DNA of 64,000 nt from an uncultured Prevotella sp. Its GTDB lineage: Bacteria > Bacteroidota > Bacteroidia > Bacteroidales > Bacteroidaceae. Position 1 is the first letter of the stretch. Each line of letters opens with the position of its first letter. The stretch spans positions 7,755-71,754 of the forward strand of contig USEC01000005.1 in NCBI GenBank assembly GCA_900553595.1. Reading direction: 5' to 3'. The notes under the pieces are model-generated. The model was not told where the DNA came from. It saw only the letters and a program-made list of their open reading frames with translations, and did not search any database. Shown one piece after another: positions 33,778 to 42,319 of the stretch. The position numbers and the translations under genes were made by a program.

Positions 33778-34365
33778 TTAATGCTTGCAGTGTCCGCAGT
33801 CGCAAGACTCGCCTTCGTGGTGATGTCCGCATCCGCCGCTGCAACTCTCGCATCCGCCGCCACAGCCGTGACCGCTCATCTGGCTCACGAAAGCCTGCAT
33901 CTCCTCCTTGGTGGCCTCACGGTTCTCAATCACCTTGCCCACGAAATTGAGCGTTTTGCCTGCCAAAGGCGAGTTGAGGTCGATGCGGACCTTGTCGGAA
34001 GTGATGTCGAGCACGATGCCCATGAAGAAGTTTCCGTCCTCGTTCTGCAACGGAACACGTGCGCCTTTGAACACCACTTCGTTGTCAAACTTGCCGTCTA
34101 TCTCGAAAACGCTCTTGTCAAGGCTTATCACACGCTTCTCGTCGTAGTCGCCGAAAGCAAGTTCCTTGGGCAGTTCAAAGTTGAAGTCGGCACCCTGTTC
34201 CAGCACCTCGACAGCCATTTCAAAGCCGTCGAGAGCCACGCCGAAGCCGGTGATGAACTGGAAGGGACGGTCGTTTGAAGTCTCTTCCACCAATTCTTTC
34301 TTATCATCGGCAATGGCATACAGTTTGTAAGACACTGAGATGAACTTGTTTTTCTTTGTTTCCAT
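33778..34365 (-). CDS. slyD: FKBP-type peptidyl-prolyl isomerase SlyD
   Basis: 195 residues from METKKNKFIS at 34365. FKBP domain with inserted flap: YKLYAIADDKKELVEETSND near 13, FITGFGVALDGFEMAVEVL near 40, and FELPKELAFGDYDEKRVI near 65. The C-terminal 32 residues are His/Cys/Gly-rich (GHGCGGGCESCSGGCGHHH), the metal-binding tail typical of SlyD. It assists folding of proline-containing segments in the cytoplasm and can carry nickel to hydrogenase assembly in enterobacteria. No hydrogenase genes are in this window. Confidence 0.92.
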   Translation of the reverse strand: METKKNKFISVSYKLYAIADDKKELVEETSNDRPFQFITGFGVALDGFEMAVEVLEQGADFNFELPKELAFGDYDEKRVISLDKSVFEIDGKFDNEVVFKGARVPLQNEDGNFFMGIVLDITSDKVRIDLNSPLAGKTLNFVGKVIENREATKEEMQAFVSQMSGHGCGGGCESCSGGCGHHHEGESCDCGHCKH

Positions 34366-34487
34366 TCTTTTATATGTATTTTGTTTTAATGTTTCGCATA
34401 TATGGATGCAAGGAGATTCTATCACCTAATTAAATACAAAGTTACGACATTTTTTTATGAATAAGCCTTACTTATAGGTTTTTATGC

Positions 34488-34496
34488 TATCTTTGC
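34488..34496 (+). promoter_or_regulatory. -7 box of the S8 protease gene
   Basis: TATCTTTGC, ending 31 bp before the ATG at 34528. On the opposite strand TAACTTTG at 34437-34444 could serve slyD. Confidence 0.6.
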
Positions 34497-34527
34497 GCTT
34501 CGAAAACAATTATCAAATAAAAAACAA

Positions 34528-36831
34528 ATGCACGGAAAACGTAACCAACCGACACGATTCCGCCACGGAGCGGTCACCACATTCATAGCAATAATCGCCA
34601 TCATCGCACTCGGACTACCAGCCGTAACCGCCGCACAGAACATGCCGAAGAGCTGCTACACCAAGCTCTCGCCCATGCTGCGCACGCTTGTCAGGACAGA
34701 GGGCAAGGCTCATGCGCCGTCGGCTTCAGCCCCAGCCGGAGAGCAAAGACAGCTGCGTGTGTGCGCATTCGTGCAGACAACTGACGGCAACCGCAACACG
34801 CTCACCGGAAACGGATGCAGGATTCTCGCCGATTTCGGCGACATATTCATCGCGGAAGTGCCTCTCCAGGGCATCAGGACACTGGCAGCCGACTCGCGTA
34901 TATGCCGCATTGAGGCGGAAAGGGGCAACACGCTCACTCTCGACTCCATGGCCATCTACACCAATGCTACACCCATCTACGAGGGCAGGCAGCTGCCACA
35001 GGCGTTCACCGGACGCGGCGTCGTGATGGGAATCCAGGATGTAGGCTTCGATCTCACCCACCCCACGTTCTACAACGACGACGCCACCGAGTACCGCATA
35101 AAGCGTTTCTGGGACCAACTCTCGGCCGACACCATAGGCAGTGCGCTGCCCGTGGGCGCCGAATACACATCGCAACAGGCCCTGCTCGACTACGGACATT
35201 CGCGCGACGGAATCATAGAATATCACGGAACACACACCCTCGGCATCGCGGCAGGAAGCGGAGCGGGGACGAAATACCGCGGCATGGCACCCGAAAGCGA
35301 CATCTGTCTGGTGAGCAATGCAGTGAACGGCGACGAGATATTCATCGACTCTGCCGACATTTACAAATACACCTACGCCACGGACGCACTCGGCTTCAAG
35401 TACATCTTCGACTATGCCGAATCGCAGGGCAAGCCCTGTGTCATCTCGTTCAGCGAGGGTGCGAACCAGGAACTGCATGGCGATAACATACTATACTACG
35501 AAATTCTGCGCCGTATTACGGGTCCGGGACGCATCATTGTGGCGTCGGCAGGCAACGCAGGACTTATGCTGAACTATGTGAACAAGCCTTACGGACTATC
35601 CAGAGCCGGCTCGTTCATACTCTCGGCAGACGACCATGTGAGCGTGACGACACGGAGCAAGGGACCGCTTTCGTTCGTAACCACACTGTATGACACCAAT
35701 AGATGCACCACCACCTCGCCCCGTGTGAGCCAGAGAGGAAGCAGCACCGTACTGCAATTCAGCACCGACGACATAATGATAATGCCCGACCTGTGCATCA
35801 ACGACACCCTCAGCATCGACGGGACACCGTATGTCTTCTCCGCCATAGCCTACCCGTCGTGCTACGACCACGAGCAACTGGCGATGGACATCACGCTCAC
35901 CGGCCCGAAGAAGATAGGATTCGACACAAACGTTTCCATGGAACTTACGGGCAACTACAGCAGTGCCGATATGTTCACCATGTACGGACAGATGCTCAAC
36001 AGCAATTTCAGCGGAATGCTGAACGAAGCGGAATGCTCGCACAACATCAACTCACCGTCGAGCGCACCAAGCGTAATCAGCGTGGGAGCGACATCATACC
36101 GGCAGGAATACGACAACATTTCGGGCGAGACAATAATCACAAACTACGGGCAGACGGGGCTTCGCAGCTCATTCTCGTCGGTGGGTCCGACACTCGACGG
36201 ACGCATAAAACCCGACGTAATGGCACCCGGTGCCAACGTAATATCGGCCATTGGAAACACTTATATTGAGCACAACAGCAGCAAAGCCTACAAGAATGTG
36301 GTGGCAACGCAGTCGTTCCAAGGAAAGGAATACGGATGGATAGCCACGGGAGGCACCTCCATGTCGGCGCCGGCAGTGGGCGGAATCATAGCATTGTGGC
36401 TTCAGGCCAACCCACATCTCACCCCCGACGATGTGCTGGGAATAATCGCCCGCACCAGCAAACCGTGCGGAGACTACGGCAAGACGCCCAACAACTACTG
36501 CGGTTACGGCACAATCGACGCCTATGCCGGACTCCTTGACGCACTCAATCTCAGCGGCATCGACGGCATTTCAAAGCACAATCCGCAAGGCATCGACATC
36601 GCCTTAACACGCGACAACCGCCTGAACATAAGTATGGACGAAGCCGCCAAGCACGACTTCAGCATAAAGGTGTACGACACCGGCGGCCGACTCCGGCAGA
36701 CAACACGCCTCCTTTCCGGCGCAACGCACTACGAAGCCGACCTCAGCCAGCTTCCCTCCGGCGTGTATGCAGTGCAGATTGACAGCCGCGACAGACTGGC
36801 AAAAGGCTCCGTACTCATAAGGAAGCAATAA
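34528..36831 (+). CDS. Secreted S8 subtilisin-like protease with probable T9SS sorting domain
   Basis: 767 residues. An N-terminal hydrophobic segment (about 17-36) serves for export. The catalytic triad is D171 in GIQDVGFDLTHP, H233 in YHGTHTLGIAAG and S611 in GGTSMSAP, with oxyanion N343 in ASAGNAG. About 170 residues are inserted between N343 and the KPDVMAPGANV segment. The last 80 residues (FSIKVYDTGGRLRQTTRLLS ... LPSGVYAVQIDS ... GSVLIRKQ) match the type A C-terminal sorting domain of Bacteroidota type IX secretion. So the protein is probably a surface or extracellular protease. T9SS machinery genes are not in this window. Confidence 0.88.
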   Translation: MHGKRNQPTRFRHGAVTTFIAIIAIIALGLPAVTAAQNMPKSCYTKLSPMLRTLVRTEGKAHAPSASAPAGEQRQLRVCAFVQTTDGNRNTLTGNGCRILADFGDIFIAEVPLQGIRTLAADSRICRIEAERGNTLTLDSMAIYTNATPIYEGRQLPQAFTGRGVVMGIQDVGFDLTHPTFYNDDATEYRIKRFWDQLSADTIGSALPVGAEYTSQQALLDYGHSRDGIIEYHGTHTLGIAAGSGAGTKYRGMAPESDICLVSNAVNGDEIFIDSADIYKYTYATDALGFKYIFDYAESQGKPCVISFSEGANQELHGDNILYYEILRRITGPGRIIVASAGNAGLMLNYVNKPYGLSRAGSFILSADDHVSVTTRSKGPLSFVTTLYDTNRCTTTSPRVSQRGSSTVLQFSTDDIMIMPDLCINDTLSIDGTPYVFSAIAYPSCYDHEQLAMDITLTGPKKIGFDTNVSMELTGNYSSADMFTMYGQMLNSNFSGMLNEAECSHNINSPSSAPSVISVGATSYRQEYDNISGETIITNYGQTGLRSSFSSVGPTLDGRIKPDVMAPGANVISAIGNTYIEHNSSKAYKNVVATQSFQGKEYGWIATGGTSMSAPAVGGIIALWLQANPHLTPDDVLGIIARTSKPCGDYGKTPNNYCGYGTIDAYAGLLDALNLSGIDGISKHNPQGIDIALTRDNRLNISMDEAAKHDFSIKVYDTGGRLRQTTRLLSGATHYEADLSQLPSGVYAVQIDSRDRLAKGSVLIRKQ

Positions 36832-36904
36832 CAACGGAAGTTGAAAGAATTATAAATAATGATGATTTTATTACAGGAAACGACCGACTTCTGCAAAAAA
36901 TATA

Positions 36905-36913
36905 TACATTTGC
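36905..36913 (+). promoter_or_regulatory. -7 box of the M48 gene
   Basis: TACATTTGC on the plus strand, 79 bp before the ATG at 36993; no clear -33 box. Confidence 0.45.
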
Positions 36914-36992
36914 AACCTCAAAACATCATTCATCATTCACAGTGTCACGCAGGATTTCCAACTGCGTGGCATTGAATCAAGTCATAAAAAGC

Positions 36993-37886
36993 ATGAGAAA
37001 AATAAAGTTTTTAGCATTCGCCCTCATCGCAACACTGCTTGTTGGATGCGGCACAACACGCACAGTACCAATCACAGGACGCAAGCAAAACATCCTCGTC
37101 AGCGATGAACAGGTGCTCAGTCTGAGCAACCAGGAGTACACAAACTATATGAAGTCGGCAAAAGTCTCCACCAATTCCGCCAACACAGCAATGGTGAAAC
37201 GTGTGGGACAACGCCTTGCCACAGCCGTGGAGAAATACCTCAACGAGCACAATATGCAAAGCGAAACGAAGCAGTTCAGCTGGGAGTTCAACCTCGTGCA
37301 GGACAATTCGGCTAACGCTTTCTGCATGCCCGGCGGCAAAATCGTGGTTTATGAGGGTCTGCTTCCATACACACAGAACGAAGCTTCGCTTGCCATCGTC
37401 CTCGGACATGAGATAGCCCATGCCGTGGCAAAGCATTCCGCCGAACAGATGAGCAAGGAAATAAAGAACCAATACGGCACAGAAATACTCGGACAAGTGC
37501 TCAATGCGGCGGGAGTAAGTTCCTCCACAACACAGTTGGCACAGATTCTCACGAAGAAAGGCTTGCAGTTCCGCTCGCTCAAATACTCGCGCGACCACGA
37601 AAGCGAGGCCGACCGCATGGGACTCATATTCGCTGCAATGGCAGGCTACGACCCCAATGTGGCGGTAAGTTTCTGGGAACGCATGTCGCAGGGAAGCAAC
37701 AGCAACAGGAGCGACGTGTTCAGCGACCACCCGTCGGACGCAAAACGCATAGCAGCCATAAAGCAGGAACTGCCCGAAGCACTCACCTACTACAAGCCGG
37801 CAGCCGCTACTCCGACCAAGACAACAACCGTTTCGACCAAGAAGAAAACCACTTCTGTCAAGAAGAAAACCACTAAAAGGAGATAA
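36993..37886 (+). CDS. M48-family zinc metallopeptidase lipoprotein
   Basis: 297 residues from MRKIKFLAFA. A lipoprotein signal (ATLLVGCG, Cys19) anchors it to the membrane. The M48 zinc site GHEIAHAVAKHS is near 146, with the third ligand glutamate in DHESEADRMGL near 204. A conserved NAFCMPGGKIVVYEGLLP segment lies before the zinc site. The arrangement fits the BepA/LoiP-type periplasmic quality-control proteases. The last 35 residues are Lys/Thr repeats (TKKKTTSVKKKTTKRR), an unusual basic tail for an envelope protein. A terminator-like inverted repeat follows. Confidence 0.9.
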   Translation: MRKIKFLAFALIATLLVGCGTTRTVPITGRKQNILVSDEQVLSLSNQEYTNYMKSAKVSTNSANTAMVKRVGQRLATAVEKYLNEHNMQSETKQFSWEFNLVQDNSANAFCMPGGKIVVYEGLLPYTQNEASLAIVLGHEIAHAVAKHSAEQMSKEIKNQYGTEILGQVLNAAGVSSSTTQLAQILTKKGLQFRSLKYSRDHESEADRMGLIFAAMAGYDPNVAVSFWERMSQGSNSNRSDVFSDHPSDAKRIAAIKQELPEALTYYKPAAATPTKTTTVSTKKKTTSVKKKTTKRR

Positions 37887-37911
37887 CCGACTTAGGAGTC
37901 AAACCATTAAG

Positions 37912-37989
37912 AAGTCAGGAGTCAAGCCGAATGTTTTGCTTATCACTGTCATAAGACAGACAAGCCAACGGCATGACTCCTGACTTTTT
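37912..37989 (+). terminator. Inverted repeat/terminator after the M48 gene
   Basis: AAGTCAGGAGTCAAGCC (37912-37928) pairs with GGCATGACTCCTGACTT (37970-37986), followed by TTTTTG. It resembles the inverted repeat at 33678-33752. Confidence 0.6.
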
Positions 37990-37997
37990 GTTGTTAA

Positions 37998-38053
37998 ACC
38001 CAAATCGGTCATAGACCGAAACAGGCGTGTTATAAGAGAATTTGTCTTTCTTT
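37998..38053. mobile_element. MITE fragment (left end only)
   Basis: Begins ACCCAAATCGGTCATAGACC and follows MITE copy 2 for about 55 bp before diverging just ahead of the GH115 stop codon. The right half and right terminal repeat are missing. Confidence 0.7.
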
Positions 38054-38066
38054 CAACTCAAAACTA

Positions 38067-41009
38067 TCACTTCACCAATGTGGATTCCGGACCCATGTAT
38101 GAGCGTTTCAAGCCTCCGAAATCGAGTACAACCTTCTGCAAAACAGTGCCGGGATCGCCACAGATGACACGAAGTTTATGGTGACCGGGAGTTGGAACAT
38201 ATAGCGTTGATTTGTTGATACGGCTATTGCGCAGCACACTTTCATACCAGTTCTGGGCGTATTCCACCGATGAAGTGGACGGTTCGATGATGCGTGTGTT
38301 GTCGATAGTCACGCCGTAGTGCGTCTCAACACCTGTGCGTTCGTGTCCGGCATAGCCCTGGGCGGTGCAAAGGGTATAGGTGGGCAGCACATAAGTATAT
38401 ACATCCACGGGACCCTGCGAGAAGCAATAGAAGTCGTACTCCACAAAAGGAGCGTCAGTGCGTGATGCAAACCCTTTCTTGCCTACTGGGTTTCCGAGCT
38501 GTACGGCATCGCCTGCGGCACCCATATTGGGCACCACAGAAATTCTGACATCGGCAGATTCCTGCTTGCGCTGGTAGTCGGCGGCATTCATTGCTATGTA
38601 GCCGTTGGTCTCAACATGCTGTCCACGCACATCGGCGAGGCTTGGCTGTGCCGGATTGAACACCGACACGAGCACTTCATCCTTCTGCCCTCCATCCGAG
38701 ACAAACTCTATATGTCCTGCCACGCGGTCGCCATTTGGAGCCTTAGTCCAATCCACCGATACCGTGAGACGCTCCTCTGTCGTGACACTACCCTTTGTCC
38801 GTGAGAGTCTTATCCACGGTTCGGAGGCCTTCGCAGTCCAGCCGAAAGCCTTTTCACCACGGTTATACACATCTATGTAATATGTGGCTGGCACGAAACG
38901 GCTGAATGCCGGCAGCTGATGATAGCTGCTCCGCCCACGAACCACATCCTCGCCCTCTACGGCGAGAGCCATATCCGCCCCTGCCGACAGTCTGGTGGTG
39001 CGCAGTTCGGGGCGGTCGTAGTAGGCTTCCGTGCCCTGCTGCTTCACAGACACTATGTGATTCCATTTGCCACCAAGCATAGTGCTATACTGATTTGTTA
39101 TGGTCTCCAGGCTGTCGTGGCATTGCATGGAGAGTTTTGCCCAATAGTCGGTGGCAGCACGGTGCTCGGTGGCATACTCACGGTTGCGCTGTGCGTAGAG
39201 CATCTTGCGGTTTACGAGTTCGCAACCCTTCACCTGGTAACACACATTCTCGAAGAAACAGGCGCGTTTCTGCGTGGGAAGCTGCTTCATTATGCGCTCC
39301 GCCATGTCTGAGATGCGCGTATATTCTGCCAGACGACGCTCCGCTTCGCCATAATTAGCAAACGAAAATTCGGTGTCAGCATTTATCTCGCGCTGATGTG
39401 CATCATTAGTCCACTGTGCGCCGAAGCCCATACACTCCGGCTTACGCTGGAAGGAGAGGTTGTAATAGGTGTTGAACATGTCGGCAAACTGGCTTCTGTA
39501 CTTGTCGCCAAGCATGGCGCATGTCCATTCCGTGCGGTAGCCGGCCGAACGGCGATAGTCGAAAGAGTCGATGTCGTAGGCCAATGACAGGAAGTAATCC
39601 ACCGCAAACTCGCATAGCTTTATGTCGCCGGCATTGAGAAGCCAAATGCGGTCGGCAGTGGTGTCGTAGGCTTTGCGCAACTCCTCATACATGAATGTGG
39701 GCGAGGTGGTGTTCATCCACAGATAATTGTGGGGTCGTCCGAGATATGAGGCATGGTAATAGACGCCGGAACGACCGGAGCGTTTCTGTTCTGCCGGACT
39801 GCTGAGACGCTTCATGTAGCCGTAGTTGTCGTCGGGCCAGATTATAGTCACTTCGTCGGGCAACTGCAATCCCTTGTCATACACATCGAGCACTTCCTTG
39901 TAAGGGGTGAATGCCTGTGGTATGTCCTCTATGCGTCCTTTCACGTTGCGTGCTATGATGTCGCGCTGTGCGGCTATGGCTTCGCCCATGGTCTTGCATC
40001 GCGACGCCATGTCAGAACTTCCGTTCATGGCGGCGTCGTGCAGTCCGCGCAGGGCGAGAGTATAGACATTCTCGTATGGAGCCGTCTCCTTCACACGCGC
40101 CTCAAGCACGCTGTCGATACCGTGCTTGTTGGTTTCGTAGTTCCAAGGGCCGTACTTGTCGCCGAACCACTCCGTAGCTGTATTGAGGAAGAGCGGTTCG
40201 CAATGCGACGTACCCATGACGATGCCGAAACTGTCGGCTACCACCTTGTTCTCAGGCACCTGATAGAACGCCGTCGAGCAGTTGTGCATGGCCGGACACA
40301 GATAGTTGGCATTGAGGCGGAGCAGCAGTTCACACACGGCGGCATAGGTGCGCGGGCCGAAGTTGCCGCGTTCCTTCTCGTAATTGTTCTTCGCCCACTG
40401 GTAGAGTCCCCAGTCCTCGTCGTTGATGAATACGCCTCGAAACTTCACGCTTGGTTGCTTTGATGTGAAAGGCTTTACGTTCACGGAGAGCGTCTGACGC
40501 TTCTCCACGGGGGCGTCACCCCAGAAGTACCAGGGATTGACGCCTATGGCATGCGACACCGAAAGGAGTCCGTAAGCAGCGCCACGCCGGTCGCTTCCCG
40601 CCACCACCAGAGCCTCGTCAAATCCATTACCGGGCTTCTTCACCGTCTCTATGCGATAGCGTTCCCATGCTCCGGCAAGTCCTTCGGTGTTGAGTTTGTT
40701 CTGCTTCACAAGTTTCTTAATCCACTCGTTTTCCAGAGTACCCACTATCACCACACGCCTGGCCTTGGCATTACCCTGCCTTGCATCGTACACGGCGAGA
40801 CGACGACCCGTCACACGCTGCACATCATCGGCAAAAAGGTTGCTCACCGTATTCATAAGCACCGGCTCAGAGCCGTCGTAACACACCACGGCCTGCTCGC
40901 CACCAGACACGAGACGGAAACCGTCAGCACCGCTGTCAAGCGTGGCCTGCGCCGAAGCCATGCCTACTCCAAGCACGGCAAGAACCATAGAAAGATTCTG
41001 TCTTTTCAT
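38067..41009 (-). CDS. GH115-family glycoside hydrolase (xylan alpha-1,2-glucuronidase type)
   Basis: 980 residues from MKRQNLSMVL at 41009, with a signal peptide ending at AQA about residue 21. An earlier in-frame ATG at 41093 would overlap the promoter. GH115 features: a small N-terminal GH20b-like domain, GVNPWYFWGDAPVEKRQ near 154, VKFRGVFINDEDWGLYQWA near 186, MGTSHCEPL near 263, and TIIWPDDNYGYMKRLSSP near 384. C-terminal beta-sandwich parts follow (VDWTKAPNGDRVAGHIEF near 735). Family members remove (methyl)glucuronic acid from xylan or arabinogalactan. An esterase is divergently encoded next door. Confidence 0.9.
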   Translation of the reverse strand: MKRQNLSMVLAVLGVGMASAQATLDSGADGFRLVSGGEQAVVCYDGSEPVLMNTVSNLFADDVQRVTGRRLAVYDARQGNAKARRVVIVGTLENEWIKKLVKQNKLNTEGLAGAWERYRIETVKKPGNGFDEALVVAGSDRRGAAYGLLSVSHAIGVNPWYFWGDAPVEKRQTLSVNVKPFTSKQPSVKFRGVFINDEDWGLYQWAKNNYEKERGNFGPRTYAAVCELLLRLNANYLCPAMHNCSTAFYQVPENKVVADSFGIVMGTSHCEPLFLNTATEWFGDKYGPWNYETNKHGIDSVLEARVKETAPYENVYTLALRGLHDAAMNGSSDMASRCKTMGEAIAAQRDIIARNVKGRIEDIPQAFTPYKEVLDVYDKGLQLPDEVTIIWPDDNYGYMKRLSSPAEQKRSGRSGVYYHASYLGRPHNYLWMNTTSPTFMYEELRKAYDTTADRIWLLNAGDIKLCEFAVDYFLSLAYDIDSFDYRRSAGYRTEWTCAMLGDKYRSQFADMFNTYYNLSFQRKPECMGFGAQWTNDAHQREINADTEFSFANYGEAERRLAEYTRISDMAERIMKQLPTQKRACFFENVCYQVKGCELVNRKMLYAQRNREYATEHRAATDYWAKLSMQCHDSLETITNQYSTMLGGKWNHIVSVKQQGTEAYYDRPELRTTRLSAGADMALAVEGEDVVRGRSSYHQLPAFSRFVPATYYIDVYNRGEKAFGWTAKASEPWIRLSRTKGSVTTEERLTVSVDWTKAPNGDRVAGHIEFVSDGGQKDEVLVSVFNPAQPSLADVRGQHVETNGYIAMNAADYQRKQESADVRISVVPNMGAAGDAVQLGNPVGKKGFASRTDAPFVEYDFYCFSQGPVDVYTYVLPTYTLCTAQGYAGHERTGVETHYGVTIDNTRIIEPSTSSVEYAQNWYESVLRNSRINKSTLYVPTPGHHKLRVICGDPGTVLQKVVLDFGGLKRSYMGPESTLVK

Positions 41010-41215
41010 AGTTTTCAATGATTTTGTAAATAAGTTTTTAGTTCTAATGACACTGCCCGTCACCGGCAGAATGATATAAGAATGTCTCTTCACTTAGCAA
41101 AATTACTCAATTTAAGCCAAAACCGGACTATATTCCACTTTTTTTTTTCATTCTACGACAACAGCCTTGGCACAACAACGCTAACATATTGATTTTCAGC
41201 AATATTCTTATTGAC

Positions 41216-41306
41216 TAAAAAGAAGCCTTGTTTACATCACAAATAAGGCTTCTTTGCGTAACAAACAAGGCTTGTTTACAGGCAAAACAAGACTTGTTTG
41301 AAAACC
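41216..41306. repeat. Palindrome array F (4 units, 22-bp period)
   Basis: Cores begin at 41219, 41241, 41263 and 41285 (AAAGAAGCCTTGTTT, AAATAAGGCTTCTTT, AAACAAGGCTTGTTT, AAACAAGACTTGTTT), ending with GAAAACC. Confidence 0.9.
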
Positions 41307-41319
41307 GGTCATGTTTTGA

Positions 41320-41351
41320 TTGTTTTTCAGACAGATTTTCCCTACCTTTGC
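41320..41351 (+). promoter_or_regulatory. Promoter at the esterase start (near-leaderless)
   Basis: TTG (41320-41322), 20 bp, TACCTTTGC (41343-41351), with only four bases before the ATG at 41356. Confidence 0.65.
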
Positions 41352-41355
41352 ACTT

Positions 41356-42165
41356 ATGAAAAAGCTTATATCAATACTTCTGTTTTCCCTGTGCTGCATA
41401 GGAATTATGGCACAGGAAACCTACAAGACTAAGAGCGACATCAGCTACACAAAGAAGACTGACAGTTATGCAACGGAGCGTCTGAAGCTCGACATACACT
41501 ACCCTGTGGGCAAGACCGGCTGCCCGGTGGTGGTGTGGTTTCACGGCGGCGGACTCACCGGCGGCTCAAAGGAACTGCCGCAACGCCTGCGCGACAAGGG
41601 CATGGTGGTGGTGGGAGTGAACTACCGTCTGCTGCCGAAGGTCACCATCGACAAGTGTCTTGACGACTGCGCCGAGGCAGTGGCGTGGGTGTTCGGACAC
41701 ATACGCGAATATGGCGGCGACACGGGCAAGCTGTTCCTGTCGGGACATTCGGCAGGAGGCTACATCACGATGATGCTCGGACTCGACCGTAAGTGGCTCG
41801 CACACTACGGCGTGGAAGCCGACAGCATCCGCGGACTCATACCGTTCAGCGGCCAGGCAATAAGCCACTTCTCATACAGACAGATGAAAGGAATCTCCAA
41901 CCTGCAACCCCTCATCGACGAGTATGCCCCACTCTACTGGGTGCGCAAGGACTGTCCGCCGCTCATACTCATCACGGGCGACCGCGAGACCGAACTCTTC
42001 GGACGCTACGAGGAGAATGCCCTGCTCATGCGCTACATGAAACTCGCGGGCAACAACACGACAAAACTCTACGAAATAGGCGGCCATGACCACGGAGCCA
42101 TGGTTGAACCGTCGTTCCACATACTGCTTGACAACATCAAGGAGATACTTGGGAAGGAGCGGTAG
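41356..42165 (+). CDS. Secreted alpha/beta-hydrolase (esterase/lipase family)
   Basis: 269 residues from MKKLISILLF with a signal peptide ending at residue 19 (GIMAQ). Hormone-sensitive-lipase-like motifs: oxyanion HGGGLTGGS near 63, nucleophile GHSAGGYI near 136, acid Asp in ILITGDRETELFG near 213, and His in IGGHDHGAMVE near 246. Sitting opposite the GH115 gene, it may be a carbohydrate esterase that deacylates xylan side chains. That is inference from context; the motifs only establish an esterase. Confidence 0.83.
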   Translation: MKKLISILLFSLCCIGIMAQETYKTKSDISYTKKTDSYATERLKLDIHYPVGKTGCPVVVWFHGGGLTGGSKELPQRLRDKGMVVVGVNYRLLPKVTIDKCLDDCAEAVAWVFGHIREYGGDTGKLFLSGHSAGGYITMMLGLDRKWLAHYGVEADSIRGLIPFSGQAISHFSYRQMKGISNLQPLIDEYAPLYWVRKDCPPLILITGDRETELFGRYEENALLMRYMKLAGNNTTKLYEIGGHDHGAMVEPSFHILLDNIKEILGKER

Positions 42166-42197
42166 AAGGAACGTTGACAAAACAAAACAAACGAAAC

Positions 42198-42295
42198 CAG
42201 GGCTTTGCCTTGAAGTTGATGGAATCCGTCGGACAGACATAATGTCCGCCAACAGCCAACAGTCCAATACGGACCAACTTCAAGGCAAAGCCCTG
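42198..42295. repeat. Perfect 21-bp inverted repeat with nested hairpin
   Basis: CAGGGCTTTGCCTTGAAGTTG (first 20 of 21 bases shared exactly by its inverse at 42275-42295) encloses 56 nt that themselves contain a GGACA/TGTCC hairpin. It lies between convergent genes. It could be a bidirectional terminator or a small mobile element; there is no T run. Confidence 0.7.
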
Positions 42296-42319
42296 ACTTC
42301 GTTCAATCACGCGCCTGTA

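Larger units (their letters stand above)
41010..41355. other. Divergent regulatory region GH115/esterase with array F
   Basis: This 346-bp region carries the GH115 -7 box (TAATTTTGC, minus, 41105-41097), palindrome array F (41216-41306) and the esterase promoter (41320-41351). Of the eight arrays, only this one lies between two divergent promoters. Confidence 0.65.

Noticed and set aside
34528..36831. S8 protease as gingipain-like or toxin
   Set aside because: It has a subtilisin triad, not a cysteine protease fold; only the sorting-like C-terminus is shared with T9SS cargo.
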